Origin: Alphaproteobacteria bacterium
Lineage (GTDB): Bacteria > Pseudomonadota > Alphaproteobacteria > Sphingomonadales > Sphingomonadaceae
Assembly: GCA_018823905.1 (NCBI GenBank)
Contig: JAHJHL010000153.1
Span: 1-63,804, forward strand
Reading direction: 5' to 3'
Length of the DNA: 63,804 nt
Shown here: in pieces, positions 10,233-19,489 of the stretch
How positions within the stretch are numbered: the stretch's first letter is position 1
Layout: each line of letters starts with the position of its first letter
Made by a program: the position numbers and the translations under genes
The notes under the pieces: generated by a model
Told to the model about the DNA's origin: nothing
Databases searched by the model: none
Seen by the model: only the letters and a program-made list of their open reading frames with translations

Positions 10233-10918
10233 GCGGCGGCCTGCCGCTGATCGTCACCCGCCCCGAACCGGGCAATAGCGCAACCATGGCACGCGCGACC
10301 GCGCTGGGGCTTGATGCTCATGCGATGCCGCTGTTTGCCGCGCGGGCGCTCCCGTGGACGGCGCCGCCGCCGCAAGATTTCGACGCGCTGCTGCTGACCA
10401 GCGCGCAGGCCGTGCGGCTGGCCGGGTCGCAGCTGACGCGCCTCGCTCCGCTGCCGGTGTATGCGGTGGGCGCCGCAACCGCCGACGCCGCAAGGACGGC
10501 GGGACTAACGGTCGTTCAGACAGGCGAAGCCGACGCGCAAAGCCTTCTTGATGGTATGACGTCAGGCAAACCCGCGCGAATCCTTTGGCTTTGCGGTCGC
10601 GAGCGATCCGAATTCGATCCGCACGGATCGGCGCTGGAGCCAGTCGCTTGCTATGCGGTCGATGCGGTGGAGCCACCCCTTGCGTGGGCGCCGCTGATTG
10701 CTGCACCCGCCGTGCTGCTCGCCCATTCGGCGCGCGCGGCGCAGCGGATTGCCGACCTTGTCGGTCCACAGTGCGCGCATCTGACGCTGGTCGCAATCAG
10801 TCCGGCGGTCGCGGCAGCGGCGGGTGACGGTTGGGGCGAATTGGCCGCAAGCGAGCCGCCGACCGACGCGTCAATGTTGGCACTGGCGTATGCTTTGTGC
10901 CACAAGGGCGGAAAATAG
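10229..10918 (+). CDS. hemD: Uroporphyrinogen-III synthase
   Basis: HemD closes and inverts ring D of hydroxymethylbilane to give uroporphyrinogen III. The protein is 229 residues and poorly conserved, as usual for HemD. It retains the N-terminal LIVTRPEPGN and LLLTSAQAVRL segments, YAVGAATADAARTAG at about 75-90, and the C-terminal LVAISPAVAAAAGDGW. Position immediately after hemC with overlapping codons strengthens the call. Confidence 0.92.
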   Translation: MSGGLPLIVTRPEPGNSATMARATALGLDAHAMPLFAARALPWTAPPPQDFDALLLTSAQAVRLAGSQLTRLAPLPVYAVGAATADAARTAGLTVVQTGEADAQSLLDGMTSGKPARILWLCGRERSEFDPHGSALEPVACYAVDAVEPPLAWAPLIAAPAVLLAHSARAAQRIADLVGPQCAHLTLVAISPAVAAAAGDGWGELAASEPPTDASMLALAYALCHKGGK

Positions 10919-10937
10919 GGTCGTTCGAAAGAGACAT

Positions 10938-11855
10938 ATGGCAATCGACAGCATCGACACCCCCTCGCCCATGGCCGAGGCGGTCCCGGCGAGGGGACCA
11001 TCGTTTCGTCTGCTCGCCATCGCTGCCCTGCTCCTGCTGCTGGTCGGCGTTATCGGCGGTGGCTGGGCGGTGAATCGCTGGTTGGCCAGCGATGGTACGG
11101 CACCTGCGGCGAAAACAATCAATCCTTCGGTGGCGGCCAATTTGGCCGAACCGGCGCTAGTTGCGGGCGCTGCGGCCAATGGTGCGGCGGCGGGTCCGCC
11201 ACTGGTGGTCGCCCCGGTCGACGGCGCCAATGCGTTGGCCGCGCGGGTTGCCGAACTCGAACAACGGCTGTCGCGGATCACGCTCGAGGCCGAATCGGCG
11301 TCGGGCAATGCGTCGCGCGCCGAGGGACTGCTGGTCGCCTTTGCGGTGCGCCGCGCGCTCGATCGTGGGCTATCGCTGGGCTATCTCGACGCCCAGCTGC
11401 GGCTGCGCTTTGGTGACGACCAGCCCAATGCGGTTAAAACGATTATCGAAACGTCGCGCGAACCGGTGACACTCGAACAATTGCGCACCGAACTCGACAC
11501 GCTGGCGCCGCAGCTCGTCGGGCGCGGTGGCGACGACAATGGTAGCCTGTGGACGGGGTTTCGCCGCGAGCTGAGCGAGTTGTTCGTGGTGCGCGCCGCG
11601 GGAACGCAGTCGCCGCGCGCGTCGGAGCGGCTCGAACGCGCGCGCCGCTATCTTGGCGCGGGTCAGGCCGACAAGGCGATTGCCGAGGTTGAGGCGATGC
11701 CCGGCGCCGCGATGGCGAACGACTGGCTGATTGATGCGCGGCGTTACCATGAGGCGCGGCGCGCGCTTGACCTGATCGAGACCGCCGCGATATTGGAGCC
11801 GCGCGACAGCCCCGCTGCCGCAATCGCCCGCAACGCCGCGGCACCGACCCCCTAG
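10938..11855 (+). CDS. HemX/mitofilin-like single-pass membrane protein
   Basis: This 305-residue protein has one N-terminal transmembrane helix at about residues 24-46 after a short cytoplasmic tail. A predicted coiled coil ([21 protein letters not shown]) follows at about 95-115, then an alpha-helical periplasmic domain. This layout matches the alphaproteobacterial COG4223/mitofilin-like proteins commonly encoded after hemC-hemD. The frame extends upstream into hemD; ATG at 10938 is preferred because the helix then falls at the usual place. Role is uncertain: the position suggests a haem-pathway or cristae-organising-protein relative in the inner membrane. Confidence 0.75.
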   Translation: MAIDSIDTPSPMAEAVPARGPSFRLLAIAALLLLLVGVIGGGWAVNRWLASDGTAPAAKTINPSVAANLAEPALVAGAAANGAAAGPPLVVAPVDGANALAARVAELEQRLSRITLEAESASGNASRAEGLLVAFAVRRALDRGLSLGYLDAQLRLRFGDDQPNAVKTIIETSREPVTLEQLRTELDTLAPQLVGRGGDDNGSLWTGFRRELSELFVVRAAGTQSPRASERLERARRYLGAGQADKAIAEVEAMPGAAMANDWLIDARRYHEARRALDLIETAAILEPRDSPAAAIARNAAAPTP

Positions 11856-11902
11856 CGCGCATCCCGAAAGGGCTGCTCGCCTTTAAGAGAAAGCCCTTTT
11901 GC

Positions 11903-13108
11903 ATGGCCCTCGCCGATCCGCAGCGCGTCGAAGCGCTGGACCCGCTCGACCCCTTGCAGCTCGAAGCCGAGCTGAGCGAAGAAGAGCGGATGGTGCGTGA
12001 CACGGCGCGTTCCTATGCGACCGATGCGTTGCTCCCGCGCGTCACCTCGGCGTTTCTCGACGAGCGGTTCGACCGCGAGATCATGTCGGAAATGGGCGCA
12101 CTCGGCCTGCTCGGCGCGACGATCGACCCCGAATATGGCGGCGCCGGGCTGAACTATGTCAGCTACGGGCTGATCGCGCGCGAAGTTGAGCGCATCGATT
12201 CGGGTTATCGCTCGGCCTGTTCGGTGCAGAGCAGCCTCGTGATCCACCCGATCAATGCCTATGGCAGTGAGGAGCAGAAGCGGAAGTTCCTGCCCGGGCT
12301 GACCTCGGGCGAACTGGTCGGTTGTTTCGGGCTGACCGAGCCCGACGCGGGCAGCGACCCCGGCGGAATGCGGACGCGCGCCGAAAAGATCGCAGGTGGT
12401 TACCGCCTCAAGGGCGCCAAGATGTGGATCACCAACTCGCCGATCGCCGATGTGTTTGTCGTGTGGGCGAAGTCGGAGGCGCATGACGGCGCGATTCGCG
12501 GTTTCGTGCTCGAAAAGGGCATGAAAGGCCTGTCGGCGCCGAAGATCGAGGGCAAGGTGAGCTTGCGCGCGTCGGTGACCGGCGAGATCGTCATGGATTC
12601 GGTCGAAGTCGGCGAGGATGCGCTGTTGCCGCACGTGTCGGGGTTGAAAGGCCCGTTCGGCTGTCTCAACCGCGCGCGCTACGGTATCGGCTGGGGCGCG
12701 ATGGGCGCGGCGGAATTTTGTTACGAGGCAGCGCGCAATTATACCGGCGAGCGCAAACAGTTCGGGCGGCCGCTGGCGGCGAACCAGATCGTCCAGCTGA
12801 AGCTTGCCAATATGCTCACCGAAATCGCGCTCGGGTTGCAGACGGCGCTGCGCGTCGGGCGGTTGATCGACGAGGGACGGCTGATTCCCGACGCGATCAG
12901 CCTGCTTAAGCGCAACAATTGCGGCAAGGCGCTCGATATTGCCCGCGTTGCGCGCGACATGCACGGTGGTAACGGGATTTCGGCCGATTATCATGTCATC
13001 CGCCACGCGGTGAACCTGGAAACGGTGAACACCTATGAGGGTACGCACGACGTCCATGCGCTGATCCTGGGCCGCGCGATCACCGGCATTTCCGCTTTTG
13101 GCGGATAG
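11903..13108 (+). CDS. Glutaryl-CoA dehydrogenase (acyl-CoA dehydrogenase family)
   Basis: This 401-residue FAD enzyme is closest to glutaryl-CoA dehydrogenases, which convert glutaryl-CoA to crotonyl-CoA. The flavin-binding [15 protein letters not shown] lies near residue 143 and a [14 protein letters not shown] segment near 285. The C-terminal [19 protein letters not shown] supplies the catalytic Glu in the context typical of this subfamily. It is followed with overlap by a CaiB-type CoA-transferase gene. That pairing in other proteobacteria supports glutarate breakdown from lysine or tryptophan. Confidence 0.88.
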   Translation: MALADPQRVEALDPLDPLQLEAELSEEERMVRDTARSYATDALLPRVTSAFLDERFDREIMSEMGALGLLGATIDPEYGGAGLNYVSYGLIAREVERIDSGYRSACSVQSSLVIHPINAYGSEEQKRKFLPGLTSGELVGCFGLTEPDAGSDPGGMRTRAEKIAGGYRLKGAKMWITNSPIADVFVVWAKSEAHDGAIRGFVLEKGMKGLSAPKIEGKVSLRASVTGEIVMDSVEVGEDALLPHVSGLKGPFGCLNRARYGIGWGAMGAAEFCYEAARNYTGERKQFGRPLAANQIVQLKLANMLTEIALGLQTALRVGRLIDEGRLIPDAISLLKRNNCGKALDIARVARDMHGGNGISADYHVIRHAVNLETVNTYEGTHDVHALILGRAITGISAFGG

Positions 13109-14231
13109 TATAGCGAAACCCCTCGCGGGCATCCGCGTCGTCGAACTGGCGCGGGTGCTCGCGGGGCCGTGGTGCGGGCAATTGCTCGCCGATCTGGGCG
13201 CCGAGGTGATCAAGGTCGAACGGCCGGGCGTCGGCGACGATACGCGCAGCTGGGGCCCGCCCTTCATCATGGGCGAAGACGGCAAGAATCTCGGCGCGGC
13301 CTATTATCACAGCACCAATCGCGGCAAGTCCGGCGTGGCGATCGATATTGCGACGGCGGCGGGGCAGGCCGAGGTTCGGGCACTGATCGCCGATGCCGAT
13401 GTGGTCATCGAGAATTACAAGGTCGGTGGGCTGGCCAAATATGGCCTCGACCCGGCGACGCTGACTGCTGATTTCCCGCGGCTGATCGTCTGTTCGATCA
13501 CCGGGTTCGGGCAGACCGGCCCCTATGCGCACCGTGCGGGCTATGATTTCATCATCCAGGCGATGGGCGGCGCGATGTCGCTGACCGGCGAGCCCGATGG
13601 AGCGCCGCAAAAGGCCGGGATTGCCTATGCCGACATCTTCACCGGCATGTATTCGACCGTTGCGATCCTTGCCGCGCTGCGGCGGCGTGACGCCACCGGA
13701 AAGGGCGCGCATATCGACATGGCGCTGCTTGATTGTCAGGTCGGGGTGCTCGCCAATCAGGCGGCCAATTACCTCGCCAGCGGCGGCGTGCCGCGGCGGA
13801 TGGGCAATGGCCACGCCAATGTCGTTCCTTATCAGGCGTTCGCGACCGCCGACGGCCAACTGGTAATCGCGGTCGGCAACGACGGGCAGTTTCGTAAATT
13901 ATGTATGATTTTGGGCGAGCCGGGCTGGGCCAATGATGCGCGTTTTTTCACGAATGCGGCGCGGCTGGCCAATCGCATGACGCTGATTCCGCTGCTCGCG
14001 GCGAAGATCGCGGGCTGGGATGCGCAGCCGCTGGCGCTGGCGCTCGAGGCCGACGGTGTCCCCGCAGGGCCGATCAACGATATTGCGGGGGTGTTTGCTG
14101 ATCCGCAGGTCGAAGCGCGCGGGATGCGTTTTCGGCCTGAGGGGGCGCATGTCGATGGGCTCGCCAGCCCGATTGTGATCGACGGCGAACGAATGGTCGC
14201 GTTGGGCGGAGCGCCGCGGCTGGACAGCTGA
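13098..14231 (+). CDS. CaiB/BaiF family CoA-transferase (likely succinyl-CoA:glutarate type)
   Basis: This 377-residue class III CoA-transferase has the N-terminal [31 protein letters not shown] region. The Asp expected to form the acyl-enzyme anhydride is in [12 protein letters not shown] at about residue 205. It starts at a TTG and overlaps the upstream dehydrogenase by 11 bases; no ATG lies nearby in frame. With the dehydrogenase it would activate glutarate to glutaryl-CoA using succinyl-CoA. Substrate is inferred from the neighbour; family membership is firm. Confidence 0.85.
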   Translation: MADSIAKPLAGIRVVELARVLAGPWCGQLLADLGAEVIKVERPGVGDDTRSWGPPFIMGEDGKNLGAAYYHSTNRGKSGVAIDIATAAGQAEVRALIADADVVIENYKVGGLAKYGLDPATLTADFPRLIVCSITGFGQTGPYAHRAGYDFIIQAMGGAMSLTGEPDGAPQKAGIAYADIFTGMYSTVAILAALRRRDATGKGAHIDMALLDCQVGVLANQAANYLASGGVPRRMGNGHANVVPYQAFATADGQLVIAVGNDGQFRKLCMILGEPGWANDARFFTNAARLANRMTLIPLLAAKIAGWDAQPLALALEADGVPAGPINDIAGVFADPQVEARGMRFRPEGAHVDGLASPIVIDGERMVALGGAPRLDS

Positions 14232-14266
14232 TTTCGCGCGGGAGCGAACAAACTGCCCTTTATATT

Positions 14267-14345
14267 CCGTTCGTGTCGAGCGAAGTCGAGACACGCGAAG
14301 GCCCGCACGAACTCAGCGTTTCTCGACTTCGCTCGACACGAACGG
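14267..14345. repeat. 25-bp perfect inverted repeat (sphingomonad-type palindrome)
   Basis: Positions 14267-14291 and 14321-14345 are perfect reverse complements over 25 bases, separated by 29 bases. The core contains TCGAGCGAAGTCGA, which by recollection recurs between genes in sphingomonad genomes. It lies between the convergent CoA-transferase and TonB-receptor genes, where a hairpin could stop or protect transcripts from both sides. Transcription termination is inference, as no T-run follows the arms. Confidence 0.85.
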
Positions 14346-14392
14346 GGTAGGGATTGGTCTAGACACCATCCCAATTCACCATCGCGTTCGCG

Positions 14393-14426
14393 CAAAGAAA
14401 AAGGGGCGCCGTTGCCGACGCCCCTC
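14393..14426 (-). terminator. Rho-independent terminator of the TonB receptor gene
   Basis: Read leftward, an AGGGGCG stem (14420-14426) pairs with CGCCCCT (about 14402-14408) across a 10-11 base loop. A T-rich tract (complement of 14393-14402) follows at once. It lies 27 bases past the stop of the receptor gene. Confidence 0.8.
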
Positions 14427-14452
14427 TCCCCCTTTTTCAGATACCCGGTAGG

Positions 14453-16810
14453 TCAGAACTTCACCGTGCCGGTGACAAAAACCTGGCGCGGGTTGCCGTA
14501 GAAAGCGGTCAGCGTGCCTTCGGTGCCGAGCGCCGAGGTCGGCAGGCCGTTGCCGCCGATCACCGGCACGCCGGTGGTCGGGTTGACGTTGATGAAGGTG
14601 TAGCCCGAGGTCTTATATTCCTTGTCGGTCAAATTCTTGCCGAACAGCCCGATGCTCCAGCGATCGTCGGGCGCGGTATAGACGATGCTGGCGTCGAGCA
14701 GCGCAAAGCCCTTTTGGTCGATATAGGGGTTGGGGATTTCGAACTGATAGGTCTTGCTGCGGTACGACAGCGTCGTCCCGAAGCTCAGGTCACCGTCGCC
14801 GATCGGGGTGGCGTAAGCGAGGGTGCCGCTGGCGGTCCATTTCGGCGTATTCTGCACCTCGCGGAAGTCGGCGACATCGGTCGGTACGCCGCCGATGTTT
14901 GATACATATTCCTTATAGTCGGCATCGATGTACCCGAGCGCGGTCGACAGCGTCAGCCGGTCGCCCGCCGCCGCCAGATCTTCGCCCAGCCGCACCCGGC
15001 CTTCGAATTCGACGCCCTTGAAGGTCGCTTTGCCGGCGTTCGACACGACGCCGCAGAAGCTGGGCAGGCCGCTGACGGTACAGGCGACCGAGCCCGGGAT
15101 CTGGACGTCGGTGTAATCGGCATAAAAGGCGGCAAGCGCGACATTGACCGCACCGTCCATCAAGCTGCCCTTGTAGCCGACTTCATAGCTTTCGACCTGC
15201 TCGGGACGGAAGCTGAGGAAAGCGGCAATTTCGTCTTCGGTCGGGGCGCCGGGAATGGCGCCCGGCGCGTTGACACCGACGCCGCGCGGATCAAAGCCGC
15301 CGCCTTTGAACCCCTGCGAATAGCTGGCGTAGAGCGTGTGGTCGGGGGTCGGCTTGAACGACAGCGAGGCGCGCGGGGTGAATTTGTTGAAGCTGCGTTT
15401 GCCGTCGAAATTGGTCCCCGGAGCGCCGAAAGGAACCCCCGCGCCGCCGAACACCGGCGAACCGCCGCCGAGATAATTCTGGCGCAGGATCGATGCTTCG
15501 CGCGTGTCCCAGGTGTAGCGGCCGCCGACCGACAGGCTGAGCTGCTCGGTGAAATCGAAGGTCGCGTCGCCGAACACCGCAAAGGTCGTGGTGTCGACAT
15601 CGGCCTCGGTGAAGGCGGTCAGCCCGGCGAGGGTGTTGAAGATGCGGACGTCGAACAGCGTGTCGGCGGTCGCGTCGAGATAATAGAAGCCGAGCAGACC
15701 TTTGAGGCGGTCGCCTTCATAGAGCAGCTGGAATTCCTGGCTGATCTGTTCGTTGAAGTAAAAGCCGGGGACGTCGACATCGACCGCGGGCAGCGCGTCG
15801 AAATCGATCGGCGTTGCCGAACTATCCTTGCGCCAGGCGCTGATCGAACGGAGCGTCAGCGTGTCAGTCAGCTCGGCGGTGACGTTCATCGCCAGACCGT
15901 AGGATTCGATTTCCTGCTTCGGATCGACGAGACCGCCGCGGCTGTCGAACACATTGTCGAGCACCGGTGCGTTGGTGCGCAGCGACGGGATCAGGCGGTG
16001 GCCGCCGCGCGGGGCGCTCTTGTCCTTGGTATAGTCACCCGAAATGCGGATCAGCACCGGCTCGCCGTAACCGCCGAGCTCGACGGTGCCGCGGCCGGCC
16101 CAGACGTCCTTGTTGTAATTTTCAAGGCCCGTGGTGAGATTGTCGCCGAAGCCGCCGCGCGACAGCCGCGCGATCGAACCGCCGACGCGGACAATGTCGC
16201 CGATCGGCGCGCTGGCGGTGACGACGAGGTCGGCCTGGTCATAGGTGCCGAGCGTGCCCTTGATCTTGAGCGAAAATTCCTCGGGCAGCTGCTTGGTCAC
16301 ATATTTGACCGCGCCGCCGATGGTGTTGCGGCCATAGAGCGTGCCCTGCGGCCCGCGCAGGATTTCGATGCGTTCGACGTCATAGATGTCGAGCACCGCG
16401 GCCTGCGGGCGGTTGAGATAGACGTCGTCGAGGTAGAGGCCGACCCCCTGTTCGAAACCCGACACGGGATCCTGCTGGCCGACGCCGCGGATGAAGGCGC
16501 TGAGCGTCGAGTTGGTGCCGCGTGACACTTCCAGCGTCGTGTTCGGGGTGGTCTGGCCGATGTCGGTGATGTCGATCGCGCCCGCTTTGGCCAGCGCTTC
16601 GCCCGAATAGGCGGTGATCGCGACGGGGACGTCGATCAGGCGTTCGTCGCGGCGGCGCGCGGTGACGATGATTTCGTCATCGCCGGCATCGGTGCTCGCC
16701 TCGTCGACCGGCGCGGGGTCTTGGGCGAAGGCGGCGGGGGTGAAGGCGAGCATGGACAGCGCGCTCGAAGCGAGAATGGCGCGGCGCAGCGGACGAGCGA
16801 AAGGACGCAT
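14453..16810 (-). CDS. TonB-dependent outer-membrane receptor
   Basis: This 785-residue receptor takes a ligand across the outer membrane using TonB energy. The signal peptide is residues 1 to about 30, with cleavage after AFA in TPAAFAQDP. A TonB-box-like DDEIIVTARRR follows, then the plug domain with VPVAITAYSG and ILRGPQGTLYGRNTIGGAV. A 22-strand barrel ends in a terminal Phe (VTGTVKF). The frame is open upstream to 16915, but ATG at 16808-16810 begins the signal peptide. It is divergent from a TetR gene that may control it. Ligand is unknown; such receptors are numerous in sphingomonads. Confidence 0.93.
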   Translation of the reverse strand: MRPFARPLRRAILASSALSMLAFTPAAFAQDPAPVDEASTDAGDDEIIVTARRRDERLIDVPVAITAYSGEALAKAGAIDITDIGQTTPNTTLEVSRGTNSTLSAFIRGVGQQDPVSGFEQGVGLYLDDVYLNRPQAAVLDIYDVERIEILRGPQGTLYGRNTIGGAVKYVTKQLPEEFSLKIKGTLGTYDQADLVVTASAPIGDIVRVGGSIARLSRGGFGDNLTTGLENYNKDVWAGRGTVELGGYGEPVLIRISGDYTKDKSAPRGGHRLIPSLRTNAPVLDNVFDSRGGLVDPKQEIESYGLAMNVTAELTDTLTLRSISAWRKDSSATPIDFDALPAVDVDVPGFYFNEQISQEFQLLYEGDRLKGLLGFYYLDATADTLFDVRIFNTLAGLTAFTEADVDTTTFAVFGDATFDFTEQLSLSVGGRYTWDTREASILRQNYLGGGSPVFGGAGVPFGAPGTNFDGKRSFNKFTPRASLSFKPTPDHTLYASYSQGFKGGGFDPRGVGVNAPGAIPGAPTEDEIAAFLSFRPEQVESYEVGYKGSLMDGAVNVALAAFYADYTDVQIPGSVACTVSGLPSFCGVVSNAGKATFKGVEFEGRVRLGEDLAAAGDRLTLSTALGYIDADYKEYVSNIGGVPTDVADFREVQNTPKWTASGTLAYATPIGDGDLSFGTTLSYRSKTYQFEIPNPYIDQKGFALLDASIVYTAPDDRWSIGLFGKNLTDKEYKTSGYTFINVNPTTGVPVIGGNGLPTSALGTEGTLTAFYGNPRQVFVTGTVKF

Positions 16811-16864
16811 GTAGGACTCTCCCATGTAAGGAGCGGCCGCTTGCCGCCCTTTTCGTTTTTCTTG

Positions 16865-16921
16865 GGCTTGGTGCTTGCCAAGCCGCGACGCACCCAATAA
16901 TGAAACATGAACCAAGTTTCA
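16865..16921. promoter_or_regulatory. Inverted repeats, candidate operators between TonB receptor and TetR genes
   Basis: Two dyads sit in the 206-base divergent gap. GGCTTGG (16865-16871) pairs with CCAAGCC (16878-16884) over a 6-base loop. TGAAAC (16901-16906) pairs with GTTTCA (16916-16921) over 9 bases. The second has the size and spacing of TetR-family operators. Binding is inference. Confidence 0.45.
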
Positions 16922-17016
16922 ACTTAGAATATGACTTCGACGTTTTTTGCTTGCCAGTGGTGCGAAAAAGCCACGATGCAGCGAGGAGCGATCCGGAGGG
17001 GAGATGGAAGATAACG

Positions 17017-17652
17017 ATGGATCAGCCGCCAGACGCAGCACCGGACACCGCGGCCGAAGCGCGCGACAAGACGCCGCGCACTGAACGCGGGCGCCGCACG
17101 CTGCGCAAGCTGCTCGACGCGGCGGCGGTGGAATTTGGCGAGCGCGGCTTTCACGAAGCGTCGATCAGCGGCATCACGCGGCGTGCCGGGACCGCGCTCG
17201 GCAGTTTTTATACCTATTTCGATTCGAAGGATGAGATATTCCAGGCGCTCGTCCGCTATATGAGCGAGCAATTGCGCGACCATGTCACGCCGCTGGTCCA
17301 GGCGGCGCCCGACGAAATCAGCGCCGAACGCATCGGCCTTGAATCCTTCCTCGGCTTTGTGCGCCAGCATAAGGAAATCTACCGGATCATCGATGAGGCC
17401 GAGTTCGTCGATTACGCCAGCTATCGCCGCCATTATGAAACGACGGTGGCGCGTGTGCGCCAGCGGCTGGAAGCGGGGGCGGCGCGCGGCGAGATTCGCG
17501 CCGATGTCGGTGAGATCCACGCGTGGGCGATCGGCGGAATGAACGTCTTTCTGGGCATGCGCTACGGCCTGTGGGACGAAGACGCCGACATTTCAGAAAT
17601 CGCGCGGATCGCGAATGATTTTGTCGCGAACGGGTTGATGAAGCGGGATTAG
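17017..17652 (+). CDS. TetR/AcrR family transcriptional regulator
   Basis: This 211-residue regulator has the N-terminal helix-turn-helix at about residues 25-70. It includes LLDAAAVEFGERGFHEASISGITRRAG up to the FYTYFDSKDEIFQALVRYM signature. The ligand-binding domain after residue 80 resembles those of TetR proteins near acyl-CoA and lipid genes. An open frame continues upstream to 16900, but the ATG at 17017 gives a typical N-terminus. A GGAGGGG run lies about 15 bases upstream. It is divergent from the TonB receptor and likely controls that gene and itself. Confidence 0.88.
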   Translation: MDQPPDAAPDTAAEARDKTPRTERGRRTLRKLLDAAAVEFGERGFHEASISGITRRAGTALGSFYTYFDSKDEIFQALVRYMSEQLRDHVTPLVQAAPDEISAERIGLESFLGFVRQHKEIYRIIDEAEFVDYASYRRHYETTVARVRQRLEAGAARGEIRADVGEIHAWAIGGMNVFLGMRYGLWDEDADISEIARIANDFVANGLMKRD

Positions 17653-17660
17653 CATTGCTC

Positions 17661-17682
17661 CCCCTCCCGCAAGCGGGAGGGG
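17661..17682. terminator. Perfect 10-bp hairpin between convergent genes
   Basis: CCCCTCCCGC and GCGGGAGGGG are perfect complements separated by AA. The element sits between the ends of the tetR-like gene and metW. It may act as a two-way terminator, although no T-run follows; a REP-type repeat is the alternative. Confidence 0.55.
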
Positions 17683-17686
17683 TGTT

Positions 17687-18274
17687 CTACGCTCGCTCGA
17701 TCAAAAATATCGCATGTTCGGCGCGCCAGCTTGCGGCGGCGTCGCTCGTCGGCTTGTCGCCCGACAGATACCAGGCCGCCTCGACCCCGATCCCCTTGGC
17801 GCGCAACAGGTCGCGAAAATCGCTGACCGTGACATGGTGGATATTGGGGGTTTCGTACCAGGCGATCGGCAGCAGGCGCGTCACCGGCATCCGCCCGCCC
17901 CAGAGCAGGTCGAGCCGGACGCGCCAGTGGGCGAAATTGGGAAAGCTGACGAAAGCGCGCGGTGCAATGCGCAGCAGTTCGTCGATCACCCGGTCGGGGC
18001 GCTCGGTCGTTTGCAGCGTCTGCGACAGGATCGCATAGTCGAACGCGTCATCGGGATAGTCGGCAAGGTCGCGGTTGGCGTCGCCCTGCACCACCGACTG
18101 GCCGCGCGCGATCGCCGCGGTGACGTTGGCCGGGTCGATTTCGAGCCCGCGCGCATCGACGCCCTGATCCCTGAGCGCCGCCATCAACTCGCCATCGCCG
18201 CAGCCGACATCGAGCACGCGGCTGCCCGTCGGCACTGCGGCGGCGATGATCGCGAGGTCGGGGCGCAGCGCCAT
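17687..18274 (-). CDS. metW: Methionine biosynthesis protein MetW
   Basis: This 195-residue SAM-dependent methyltransferase-fold protein is of the MetW family. Motif I is VLDVGCGDGELM at about residues 21-32. LEIDPANV follows, then FDYAILSQTLQTTERPDRVIDELLRI, diagnostic for MetW. It lies directly after metX with a 2-base gap. In proteobacteria MetW accompanies MetX and is needed for efficient homoserine acylation. No catalytic activity of its own is assigned. Confidence 0.93.
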   Translation of the reverse strand: MALRPDLAIIAAAVPTGSRVLDVGCGDGELMAALRDQGVDARGLEIDPANVTAAIARGQSVVQGDANRDLADYPDDAFDYAILSQTLQTTERPDRVIDELLRIAPRAFVSFPNFAHWRVRLDLLWGGRMPVTRLLPIAWYETPNIHHVTVSDFRDLLRAKGIGVEAAWYLSGDKPTSDAAASWRAEHAIFLIERA

Positions 18275-18276
18275 CG

Positions 18277-19398
18277 TCAGAAGCCCCCGCCGAGCGCGCC
18301 CGCGACGATGCGGTCGAGCGCCGGAACGTCGAGTAGAAACGAGTCATGGCCGAAGGGCGCCGATAGCTCGACAAAACTCGCCGCCGCACCGACGCTTTGC
18401 AGCGCCTGCACGATGCGGCGCGATTCGGCGGTCGGATAGAGCCAGTCGGTGTCGAAGCTCACGAGGGTGAAGCGCACGTCTTTCGCCGCGGTGAACGCGC
18501 CGGCGAGGCGCCCGTCGTGCGGATCGGCGAGGTCGAAATAGTCCATCGCGCGGGTGATATAGAGATAGGCGTTGGCGTCGAAGCGGTCGGTGAAGGCGAG
18601 CCCCTGATGGCGCAGATAGGATTCAACCTGAAAATCGGCATCGAAGCCAAAGCTTTTGATGTCACGCGCCTGCAGGCGGCGGCCGAATTTCTCGGTCAGC
18701 CCCGCTTCGGAGAGATAGGTGATGTGCGCCGCCATGCGCGCGACCGCGAGGCCTTTGGTCGGGGCGCGGGCGCTGGCATAATATTGGCCGTCCTGCCAGT
18801 CGGGATCGGCCATGATTGCCTGCCGCCCGACCTCGTGAAACGCAATATTCTGCGCCGAATGGCGCGCCGCGCTGGCGATGACGACCGCCGAGCCGAGGCG
18901 TTCTGGGTAGTTCGCGGCCCATGCGAGCGCCTGCATCCCGCCCATCGACCCACCGACGACGGCATGAAGGCGTGAAATGCCGAGATGGTCGAGCAGCATC
19001 GCCTGCGCGCGCACCATGTCGGCGATGGTGATCACCGGAAACGCCATGCCCAGCGGCACACCGGTTGCGGCGTCGGGGGTCGCCGGGCCGCTCGACCCCA
19101 TGCAACTGCCCAGCACATTGGCGCAGATGACGTGGAACCGATCGGTGTCGATCGGCTTGCCGGGGCCGACCATGCGCGCCCACCAACCGGGCTTGCCGGT
19201 CGCCGGATGGTCGCTCGCGACATATTGGTCGCCGGTCAGCGCGTGGCAGATCAGCACCGCGTTCGACTTGTCGGCGTTGAGCGCGCCATAGCTTTGATAG
19301 GCGATCGCCACCGACGGCAGGCTCTGTCCGCTGTCGAGCGGCAGCGATGCTGCGATCGTGACGCTGTGATGCTGGATCTGATGGAGCAGGCTGGCCAT
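18277..19398 (-). CDS. metX: Homoserine O-acetyltransferase MetX
   Basis: This alpha/beta-hydrolase-fold acyltransferase activates homoserine for methionine synthesis. The nucleophile Ser is in [31 protein letters not shown] and HDGRLAGAF regions are as expected, and the catalytic Asp/His lie in SFDTDWLYP and GHDSFLLD. Some members use succinyl-CoA instead of acetyl-CoA, and the sequence alone does not decide. ATG at 19396-19398 ([11 protein letters not shown]) is chosen over an ATG 13 codons upstream as the simpler start. No SAM-II-like leader was recognised in the 91-base divergent gap to hisC. Confidence 0.92.
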   Translation of the reverse strand: MASLLHQIQHHSVTIAASLPLDSGQSLPSVAIAYQSYGALNADKSNAVLICHALTGDQYVASDHPATGKPGWWARMVGPGKPIDTDRFHVICANVLGSCMGSSGPATPDAATGVPLGMAFPVITIADMVRAQAMLLDHLGISRLHAVVGGSMGGMQALAWAANYPERLGSAVVIASAARHSAQNIAFHEVGRQAIMADPDWQDGQYYASARAPTKGLAVARMAAHITYLSEAGLTEKFGRRLQARDIKSFGFDADFQVESYLRHQGLAFTDRFDANAYLYITRAMDYFDLADPHDGRLAGAFTAAKDVRFTLVSFDTDWLYPTAESRRIVQALQSVGAAASFVELSAPFGHDSFLLDVPALDRIVAGALGGGF

Positions 19399-19489
19399 GG
19401 TTTGCGCGGGGCTAAGCGGGCGCACGAAGCCTGTCAACGTGCTGGACTAGACGCTGGACTTAGGGCGCACAGCCGTTAAACGGCGCGGC

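Noticed and set aside
11852..13285. 477-codon leftward frame opposite glutaryl-CoA dehydrogenase
   Set aside because: Shadow of two real genes with strong motifs on the plus strand.
16811..16915. N-terminal extension of the TonB receptor
   Set aside because: The extra 35 codons precede a clear signal peptide start at 16810 and would hide it.
19399..19489. SAM-II-type riboswitch before metX
   Set aside because: The 91-base gap to hisC was read in both directions; no SAM-II consensus or pseudoknot segments were recognised.
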